DNA of 64,000 nucleotides from Podarcis raffonei (Eukaryota > Chordata > Lepidosauria > Squamata > Lacertidae): positions 6,188,501 through 6,252,500 of the forward strand of contig NC_070603.1 of the NCBI RefSeq assembly GCF_027172205.1, written 5' to 3'. Position numbers and translations under genes: made by a program. Positions 56,230 to 64,000 of this stretch are shown piece by piece. Below the pieces are notes generated by a model, which was given only the letters and a program-made list of their open reading frames with translations, was not told the origin of the DNA and searched no databases. How positions within the stretch are numbered: the stretch's first letter is position 1; each line of letters begins with the position of its first letter.

Positions 56230-56937
56230 TATTGGCTTAATTTAATGTGTGCGCGTGTGCAGACACAAGTGAATGCGCAAAGCCTGAGGGAGAGGAAAGC
56301 AGACAGGGGAAATCCGGGGGGGGGGGGCTGAAGTGAACAGAGAGTGAAGAGTGGAGAGAAAAGGGTGGCCAGCCCTCAGCCAGAGGGTTATGCTTTCCCT
56401 GGCAGTAATCTGGACCTACAAACCTACAGAGTCTCTCCTGTGTCAATCAGAGTTGCTTGATCCATGATCCAGGGAAGAACAAAGATGCTTCTTGAGAGCT
56501 TAGAGTGAAGAGGGGGTCCCATTGGTGTTTGTGAGCTACCCAACATTAAAAAATGTGTGGGTTAAGTATTCTGCTCCAATGTTAACCTGCAGAGAAGGGA
56601 AGGTTCTTTTTGAATGAGTGAGTTTCATAGCACTTTTATGAAACATTTATTTAAGTGACATTAAGCACTTTCCTACCATACTTGTGCATTTTTATTATGG
56701 ATACTCCACAATAGAGACCTTGATTGAAAGCAACACAGGCCTGTGGATCCTGATGCTACTTCTAAATAAAAAAGGTATTGGGAGATCTAATTGGGGATTC
56801 CTCACATATGTGTCCTTGACTATAACATTCTGCATGATTCATATTCTCCATGGAGATTTTAGCTGCCCTGCTGTTGATGCACAGGAGTGCCTTTGGCCCT
56901 TATACTCTGTCTGTTATCTTCCCTGCAGGTTTCAGCC

Positions 56938-57250
56938 ATGTGGCTCTACCTGGCTGCCCTGCTGGGGCTTTACTTCCTTCGCCGATGGTACAAGGAGAGA
57001 CAGACGGTGGGGAACCTGACGGAGAAATATGTCTTCATCACGGGGTGTGACTCTGGCTTTGGAAACCTACTTGCCAGGCAGCTGGATGCCCGGGGCCTGC
57101 GGGTGCTGGCAGCCTGTCTCACGCAGAAGGGGGCAGAGCAGCTGGGCAAGGCCACCTCAGAGCGCTTGAAAACCACCATTCTGGATGTCACCAGTACAGA
57201 GAGCGTGGCAGCAGCGACGGAGTGGGTGAAGGAGCAAGCAGGAAGCAAAG
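56938..57250 (+). CDS. RDH16-like: Gene D exon 1: RDH16-like dehydrogenase (partial gene)
   Basis: A 313-nt first exon with ATG at 56938 and GT donor at 57251. Encodes [54 protein letters not shown] and [20 protein letters not shown]. Of all exon 1 copies this one is nearest the mammalian form (human RDH16 has TGCDSGFG and RVLAACLTEKGAEQL), so it may be the least altered member. The upstream TTCCCTGCAG (about 56919-56928) looks like a real acceptor for a 5-prime non-coding exon, and the TATA-type block of the other copies is absent. The next coding exon in phase on this strand is 63515-63773. It starts 2.4 kb from gene C in the opposite direction. Confidence 0.85.
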
Positions 57251-57429
57251 GTTTGGCCAAACACAGTTCATTGAGTATTCTATTCTTATGGATATCATAG
57301 GCTGTATGTTGCATCCAATGTTTGGCTGCTTCTGAAACCAAGAAACCCACACTTTCTCTTCCTCACCAGTCTGGTAACATTTCCTTCTTTCCTTCCTTCC
57401 TTGTCTACATTTCATAAAATCTAGCACTG

Positions 57430-58023
57430 ATGGGTTGTAAAAGAAAACAAAAAACTCAAAGTGGTTTACAAAGAGTGTAAAACAATAAAATGATCTGTGG
57501 AAACAATTAAAAACAACTACCTAAAACATTCAATAAAATAAAATCAGCAATAAGGTAAAAATGGATTATGACTTTCAACATTCAACATGTATGGGTAGGC
57601 TTCTCTAAACACACACAAAAAATTAGGAGGTGCCTGCCTGATGCCCAGGGTCTGGGGGTTCCTACATGCAGGTGCTGCCACACTCAAAGTTCAATTTCCT
57701 ACACCTACGGAATGGGTATTATGTAATGGTGCCAGTTCTGCAGATTGAAGTGGTCAATTGGGCATATATAGGATAAGAGGATCTCGCAGGTAAACTGGTC
57801 CCAAGCAGTTAAGGGCTTTATATGCTAAAAATTTGCCTGGTAGCAAATAGGCAATCATTGCAGTTCTCTGAGCAGACGTGTTATATGCTGGCAATGTCTC
57901 ACTCCTGTCAGCAACCATGCTGCAGGCATCTGCACTAACTGCAACTTCTGGACCAAGTGCAAGTGAAGTCCCACACAGAGCACATTGTAATCATCCACTC
58001 TTGAAGAAACCCATGCACGAATT
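57430..58023 (-). mobile_element. Old L2-type LINE fragment (right part at 59441-59700)
   Basis: The reverse complement reads DYNVLCVGLHLHLVQKLQLV, AAWLLTGVRHCQHITRLLRE and AYKALNCLGPVYLRDPL, the C-terminal L2 pattern (LDYCNALYVGLP ... ARLLTG ... HITPLL). Strongly decayed and split by an L1. Confidence 0.72.
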
Positions 58024-58041
58024 CCTATGGCCAAGCTTTCC

Positions 58042-59422
58042 TTTTTTTAAAAAAATGATATTTATTAATAGTTTAACAATTACAGAAAAAGAGGGGGGAA
58101 AGAGACAATAAAAAGTTACAATACAATACATCAAAAAAAATTAAAAACAATACAGCACAGCGATAAAAAAAGCAAAAACATTTAAAAACAAAAACATTTA
58201 AAAACACATCCAGTATTTCCATGTCTTTGGCTTTCATTTACTTGTTTCATCGACCTCCTCACACCTCCTTTTTTTGTATTCTAATTCAATTGAGCTGTTT
58301 CAGCAAATCCTTTCCATCTTTCTCAATTTTTGTTCTATAAATTACCTTAACCCAATCTGACCTTAAATTTTACACTTTGGCCGATTAACAATCCATTTTT
58401 ACTTAATTCTTTATAACATTTCTGCTAAAACCATGTAACATCATTCCAGCATCCTTCTAACATTCATTAATTTTGCTATATTTTGGTAAATATACTTTGA
58501 ATTTTTCCCAATCTTCTTCCACCAACTCTTCTCCCTGGTCTCGGATTCTGCTGGTCATTTCCGCCAGTTCCATATAGTCCATCAGCTTCATCTGCCATTC
58601 TTCCCTGGTGGGTAAATCTTGTGTCTTCCAGTGCTTTGCAATGAGTATTCTTGCTGCTGTTGTAGCATACATGAAAAAAGTTTTATCCTTCTTTGGCGCC
58701 AATTGGCCAACCATGCCCAGGAGAAAGGCCTCTGGTTTCTTCAGAAAGGTATATTTAAATACCTTTTTCATTTCATTATAGATCATCTCCCAGAATGCCT
58801 TAAACTTTGGGCATGTCCACCAAAGGTGAAAGAATGTACCTTCAGTTTCATTACGTTTCCAACATTTATTATCAGGCAAATGGTAAATTTTTGCAAGCTT
58901 GACTGGTGTTATGTACCACCTGTAAATCATTTTCATTAAATTCTCTTTTAGGGCATTACATGCCGTAAACTTCATACCAGTGGTCCATAACTGTTCCCAG
59001 TCAGCCATCATAATATTATGTCCAACATCTTGTGCCCATTTCATCATAGCGGATTTCACCGTTTCATCTTGAGTATTCCATTTCAACAGCAAGTTATACA
59101 TTCTTGACAAATTCTTAACTTTAGAATCTAACAATTCTGTTTCCAATTTTGATTTTTCCACCTGAAAGCCTAATTTTTTGTCCAAGTTATATGCCTCCAT
59201 TATTTGACAATAATGAAGCCAATCTCACACTCTGTTTTTTAATTTTTCAAAACTCTGCAGTTTTAGTCTATCTCCCTCTTGCTCCAGAATTTCCCAATAC
59301 TTCGGCCATTTGGTCTCCATATTGAGTTTTTTCTGAGCCTTTGCTTTCATTGGTGACAGCCATCTCGGGGTTTTATTTTCTAACAGATCTTTGTATCTTA
59401 TCCACACATTAAACAGTGCTTT
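58042..59422 (-). mobile_element. 5-prime truncated L1 with perfect 18-bp TSD
   Basis: CCTATGGCCAAGCTTTCC lies at 58024-58041 and 59423-59440. Encodes the ORF2 C-terminus (VRKALFNVWIRYKDLLENK, MYNLLLKWNTQDETVKSAMM, MIYRWYITPVKLAKIYHLP, FFHLWWTCPKFKAFWEMIY, AEMTSRIRDQGEELVEEDW) with a stop near 59224 and Arg for Cys in CWKRNE. Lies between gene D exon 1 and exon 2. Confidence 0.93.
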
Positions 59423-59440
59423 CCTATGGCCAAGCTTTCC

Positions 59441-59715
59441 AGGTCCAGGAATGTTCATAGCTGTCAAATCACACTAACTGCAGCTGGTAAAATGCCACTA
59501 CCTGAGCTCCCAGCGACAGAGCTGGAACCGGAAGTACCCCCAAACTGTGAACCTGCTCCTTCGTGGGGAATGCAATCCCATCCAGGGTGGACAATTGACC
59601 AATTTCTCTGGCACAGGAACCCCTCACCCACAGTGCCTCTGCTTTGCCAGGATGCATCTGACCTCTGCGTCCATGGCTATTGCTGTTTTCCCACTCTTTG
59701 AGATGACGGGTTCAT
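59441..59715 (-). mobile_element. Old L2-type LINE fragment, continuation
   Basis: Continues the element at 57430-58023 across the L1. Contains antisense of QLVAFY..QL, ALSLGAQV and LGVLPVPALS-like peptides in line with L2 3-prime ORF ends. Confidence 0.55.
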
Positions 59716-59772
59716 GCACTATCCACCCAAAATGTGTTCCAAAGAGAGACCATGAGTCTTTTCCCACAGGAC

Positions 59773-59970
59773 TGCCCCCTTCTGGGTGGTACAGGTTGCC
59801 AACACCCGCAGACCCCGGGCATCAAGATGCCTGGCAAGGTGGTTCCCAAGGCCAGCGGAACAGCCGGTGATGAAGACATATTTCTCCGTCAGGTTCTCCA
59901 CTGTCTGTCTCTCCTGGTACCATCGGTGAAGGAAGTAAAGCCCCAGCAGGGCAGCCAGGTAGAGCCACAT
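59773..59970 (-). pseudogene. Truncated RDH16-like exon 1, inverted
   Basis: 198 bp from the ATG (59970) matching [20 protein letters not shown] ... CTTQKGA and then broken at exactly the same base as the copy at 31633-31830; both continue with GTCCTGTGGGAAAAGAC. Upstream promoter block retained up to 60157. It is the displaced first exon of the duplicate whose intron 1 and exon 2 lie at 62126-64000. Confidence 0.9.
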
Positions 59971-60172
59971 GGCTGAAACCTGCAGGGAAGAAGCTTGCAA
60001 GAGTGAGGGCACACAGGCACCTAGCAAGCCTTGGAGAAACCAAATCCCAACCCCTGCTCCACATGAAGCTCGCTGCTCTATTTAGCCTCCCTCGCAGTGT
60101 TACTGAGGGGAAGGAGAAATTTTGCATGAAGCAATGAGCTGCTTGGAGCAGGCGGAAGCCAAAACAAGTATA

Positions 60173-60660
60173 CTTTTATAAATTTTTATTCATATTTGCA
60201 CATATATCCAGGAAAAACATAAACAAAAAATCCACCACATACCTTATACAAATTATATCCACTTCACAAATCATAAATAAAATACATAACTGAGTTAGTC
60301 TCAACTGAGCCTTGGACTTCCCTCCACTCCTTTGGTAAGTATCGAATAAATTATATAGTCGCGTACTTTTTAACTCTTTTACATAGGCCTTTCCCACTGT
60401 TAGAGTTATTTCAACCCCGCCAGTGTCACCTGAGATTTAGATTCCATATACATTAAATATTTCTTCCAATTATCATGAAATTTCTGTTCGTCTTGGTCCC
60501 TTAATCTTCCTGATATTCTATCAAGCTCAGCATAATTTATCATTTTAACCTGCCAATCACTTATGTTGGGTATTACTTCTAATTTCCAATTTTGTGCTAA
60601 CATAATTCTTGCAGCTGTCGTAGCATATAGAAACAAGATCTTGTCTCTTGTCTTCTTTTT
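60173..60660 (-). mobile_element. Short L1 3-prime fragment with 15-bp TSD
   Basis: GCCAAAACAAGTATA occurs at 60158-60172 and 60661-60675. Encodes FLYATTAARIMLAQNWKLEV and KFHDNWKKYLMYMES. It interrupts the inverted gene A upstream block. Confidence 0.9.
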
Positions 60661-61389
60661 GCCAAAACAAGTATAAGTAATAGGTCTAGCTAGCTTTTTA
60701 TTAACTGAAAAGCTTAATAAAGAGGAACAGTATGAGCCTATCTACATCTATAAATATTGTGCAAGCTCAGCATCAGCAGCCAACAGATCGTATGCCTTAT
60801 TTTGCCATTATTGCACCACATATTGCACCAGACGGATCTGAACCAAAAAGAAGGGGCCATGCCAATGTCCTAGCAATGCCCCCCCTCCCGCTTAGGAAGG
60901 CATGTTTGCCTCCTGTGATGTTACTTTGGAATCAACTCCAAAGGGTAATTAGGAGTCCTTTCCATCTCACTAATTTGCCGCTTGCTGGCAGGAGAAGGAG
61001 AGCTCCAACATTAAACTGTTTTGCTCCATCAATCGCCTCTTTAGGGGGAGGGGGCTGGGGGCACTGAACCCTCCAGGCTCTCCCTCGGCGAAGAGACCCT
61101 CCAAACTTGGCAAGCCTCCAAAGGGAATACTGACATCAGACAACATCTCGACATTGCTCCACCATCCACCGCTGCTGCCTTCCCATTGCCAACCCTCAAT
61201 CCGTCTTCCTCCTCCCTGCTCCCGCCTCCTGCCTCACACTGGCTCCTCCTTCTGCCTTTCTTGTGCGTGTGTGTCTTTCGTGTTGGCTTTGGAGCCGTTG
61301 CCTTTCTGGTGAAGAGCATGTTAGGCTCTCTTGGGCTGCCTCGGGCCCGGGAGCAACAGGAATCGGGCCTGTGATCGATGGGTTGGACA

Positions 61390-61719
61390 TATCTGCTGTA
61401 TGGGGAAAATATAAAAATTTACTTGAACAGAAAACACCTTGGTGGCTTTCCCCATTAGAAGTGATATCTTTGAAAAAAATAAATATGAAAAGTAATAGGG
61501 TGACATATAGAGAGCTGTTAACCGAAGTGGAACATCAGGTGAAACTGAAAGATTTTGAAGAGATAAGGGATTTATTAACAGATTGGTTATAGTTTCACCA
61601 ATTAAATGATATCTTTAAGACAGTCAAAAACAAAAAGATCTGTTAGAAAACAATTTGAAATTATTGTTGAAAATGTATAAATTGCTCTTGGAATGGTACG
61701 CAAAAGATGAACAGGTTAA
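61390..61719 (+). mobile_element. L1 ORF2 fragment (copy of 12233-12476)
   Basis: Reads WGKYKNLLEQKTPWWLSPLE, YRELLTEVEHQVKLKDFEEI and LLEWYAKDEQVK. Same L1 as at 11535-12476, reversed with the rest of the block. Confidence 0.87.
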
Positions 61720-62125
61720 ATCCTTTTATCTCTTGACTCCCTACTTTAGCATTCCAATCCCCTATAATGAGAAGAACATCCTTCTTTGGTGTCACTTCTA
61801 TAAGGTGTTGTAAGTCTTCATAGAATTGGTCTATTTCAGTTTCTTCAGCACCAGTAGTTGGTGCATAAACTTGGATTACTGTGATGTTAAAAGGTCTGCC
61901 TTGGATTCGTATCGAGATCATTCTATCATTTTTGAGATTGCATCCCAGTACAGCTTTCCCCACTCTTTTGTTGACTATGAGGGCCACTCCATTTCTTTTA
62001 CGGGTTTCTTGCCCACAGTAGTAGATATGATGGTCATCCGAACTGAATTCACCCATTCCCGTCCATTTTAGTTCACTGATGCCCAGGATGTCAATATTTA
62101 TTCTTGCCATCTCATTTTTGACCAC
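61720..62125 (-). mobile_element. BovB (RTE) LINE endonuclease fragment at an inversion junction
   Basis: Minus-strand frame encodes the BovB APE endonuclease: RINIDILGISELKWTGMGEF, NDRMISIRIQGRPFNITVIQ, VYAPTT and LLIIGDWNAKVGSQE. It fills precisely the gap between the inverted block (to 61719) and the direct block (from 62126). Confidence 0.9.
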
Positions 62126-64000
62126 GAGCTACTAGGATTGCCAAATAACCTGAAAGATTATTGCTTTATGCCTTTGACAGCAGCTTGTTCTGTGAAGTCA
62201 CACAGTGAAACTTCATTTTGTATTAAGATACATGTTCCTATCTGATAATGTCTACAGATACAAGAGAGCATAATCAATGCTGCAAGACTTTAATCTTAAT
62301 TTTAAAAAATTAATTAATTTTTTTAAATTTAAATTTAAATTGGCAAGCAGTTGAAGAACCTCAAACTGATTAGCCAGTGCCTCTGGATGGATCAGGCCAG
62401 GGATTTTCTGTATCATCTGTATCTTTATTCCACTTTCCCACACAATGTCGCCAAAGTGACTCCAAATATATCAAATGAATGAGTAATATTCAAAAAACTT
62501 ATTAGAAACAATTAATCCAAATATCAGTGAGTAAAAAAAAATTAAAAACTATGCAATCAGCTTAATTCAACCTCTATAAGAAGCTGATCTGAAAGACATT
62601 TGCTTTGTGCCTTTGACAGCAGCTTATTCTGTGACATCAGCAGGTGAAGCTCCTTGTGGTGTGAAGAGAAACATTGACACCTGATAATGTCCACTGATCA
62701 AGCTGCTCTTTAAAGCACATATATGAAAAGCCGTAAGTGATGGTTTAAAATGGTAACTTTAACTGACAAGCAGGTGATGCTGGACTCTGAATTTTTCCTC
62801 CTAAGAGCAGCTGCAATCCACAGCAGGAAAATGACTCAGGAGGAGGAGATATGTGCTGCCCTTTCTTCAGAAATGCTGCCTGATCCAATCTAACATTAAT
62901 ATAACTTCTCCACAGTGGCTGCTGAGACTGAGACAACAAGGGAGATTATTGTACTATTGTTAATAAATGATATAAATAATTTATTAATGATACAAACCCC
63001 TCTTTCTTAGTTATTCCTCTCATCACCCACTCATAAACACCCTCTCAGTGTTCCATGCATGCTATATTCTACATGTATTATGTCTTATTAATTTTATAGC
63101 AAAATCACTATAAAATCTCCGAACCGACCTGTGCAAAACGTAGGCCCAAACTACAGACTCCATTCTCTGACAGCATGCAGGGAAATCAGGTGGCTGCTGT
63201 GCAAATTGATGCCCAGGGCTCCATACTATCCCCCATTTTAGTGCTGTGCTCATTTGACAGAGGGCATGACGGAAGTTGCAAGAGTGTCTGTGAAGGGATC
63301 CTAAGCACTAAGGGAGCAAAAGAAGTGTGGGATAGAAGTTAATATGGGTGCCTTGACTTAACAGCGTCATCCTTGGCATATAGTGCATAGCACACACACA
63401 CACAGCACTCACAAGAATGCAGATATACCCACATTTCCAAAAAATTGTGTATATCCAATTATTAGGGCAGGTGGGAACCTGGAACAATAAGAATATTTTT
63501 TTCTTCTCACACAGGGCTCTGGGGTTTGGTGAACAATGCAGGCACTAGTGCCCCATCAGCTCCCAGTGAGTGGCTGACCAAAGATGGCGTTGCAAAGATG
63601 ATCGGTGTCAACTTTCTTGGGATGATTGACATGACGCTACACATGCTGCCCCTGGTGAGAAGAGCCAGAGGGAGGGTGGTCAACATGTCCAGTATGGCGG
63701 GACGACTGGCATGCTTTGCAGTACCCTATACCGCATCCAAGTACGGCGTGGAAGCCTTCTCTGACATCCTGAGGTAAACATGATAGTTCTGTATCTTCCT
63801 CTTTCTCCTTCCTTTAGTGGGATGTCTGCTTCTCCAGCTAAGTTTCAAGCAGAGGACAGCAATGACTAAAGAGCAGGTGCTGGGACATGTGGACTGCACC
63901 AGAGCCTTACCAAGTAATCAGCAGGGGTTTGCACACCTCAGTCAGCTATTTTCTTGAGGAAACAATTTAATGTACCAGCAAGAGTTGTAAGCACCAACCT
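62126..64000. repeat. Direct duplicate of gene A intron 1, exon 2 and start of intron 2
   Basis: Matches 13928-15880 with few differences and continues to the right edge. Confidence 0.93.
63515..63773 (+). CDS. RDH16-like: RDH16-like exon 2 (gene D or a gene A duplicate; continues past window)
   Basis: A 259-nt exon with acceptor CACACAG (to 63514) and GT donor at 63774, encoding [60 protein letters not shown] and [16 protein letters not shown]. Catalytic N, S, Y and K are all present (YTASK). It is the duplicate of gene A exon 2 with a few changes. Its own first exon appears to have been inverted and cut (59773-59970), so the only usable first exon on this strand upstream is 56938-57250, whose phase fits. 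Exons 3 and 4 would lie beyond 64000. Confidence 0.85.

Larger units (their letters stand above)
59773..61719. repeat. Inverted duplicate of 12150-13590
   Basis: See 12150-13590. Ends inside L1 sequence at about 61719, where BovB sequence begins. Confidence 0.88.

Overview
This is vertebrate nuclear DNA, almost certainly from a squamate reptile (lizard). Three tRNA-derived Sauria SINEs, BovB (RTE) pieces, L1 elements of the lizard type, CR1, L2 and Vingi-like LINEs, hAT, mariner and pogo MITEs, a Ty1/copia fossil and a Ty3/gypsy chromovirus fossil make up most of the window. There is no bacterial gene organisation. The only host genes I can support are members of one family: short-chain dehydrogenases of the RDH16 / HSD17B6 / SDR9C type (microsomal retinol or 3-alpha/17-beta-hydroxysteroid dehydrogenases).

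Two of these genes look complete. Gene A (+, 13388-18318) and gene C (-, 54544-43406) each have four coding exons of exactly 313, 259, 158 and 218 nt, joined at canonical GT/AG sites, and each encodes 315 residues with TGxxxGxG, NNAG, N-S-Y-K catalytic residues and a WPKPAQA-type C-terminus. A third gene, D, starts with an intact first exon at 56938 (+). A second exon at 63515 (+) may belong to it, and that gene runs off the right edge. The rest are fragments: an orphan last exon with an open frame (5380-5597, -), an intact first exon whose other exons are gone (33284-33596, +), and two first exons cut at the same base (31633-31830, + and 59773-59970, -).

Layout. 1-5.1 kb: Vingi-like LINEs, MITEs and a Sauria SINE. 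5.2-5.7 kb: orphan exon 4 and flank. 5.7-12.5 kb: MITE composite, copia fossil, CR1, L1. 12.5-18.4 kb: gene A with its upstream block. 18.6-20.4 kb: 3-prime flank of gene A, also present at 37.3-38.5 kb. 20.4-30.4 kb: several L1s, one holding an ORF1-only (HAL1-like) element. 30.4-34.7 kb: first-exon copies in a large inverted repeat with 53.4-56.9 kb. 34.7-37.3 kb: L1 5-prime sequence joined to a gypsy integrase/chromodomain fossil. 37.3-43.2 kb: duplicated flank and LINE-derived inserts. 43.4-54.5 kb: gene C, its large introns filled with L1, CR1, L2 and SINEs. 54.6-64 kb: divergent start of gene D, an inverted copy of the gene A upstream block, and a direct copy of gene A intron 1, exon 2 and part of intron 2.

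The main biological story is a young, heavily rearranged cluster of RDH16-like paralogs. Exon 1 of genes A and C differs at only 3 of 104 residues, while exon 2 differs at 24 of 87 and exon 4 at 27 of 72. The cofactor-binding exon therefore has a much more recent common history (copying or gene conversion) than the substrate-binding exons. All alignments were made by eye; no database search was run.
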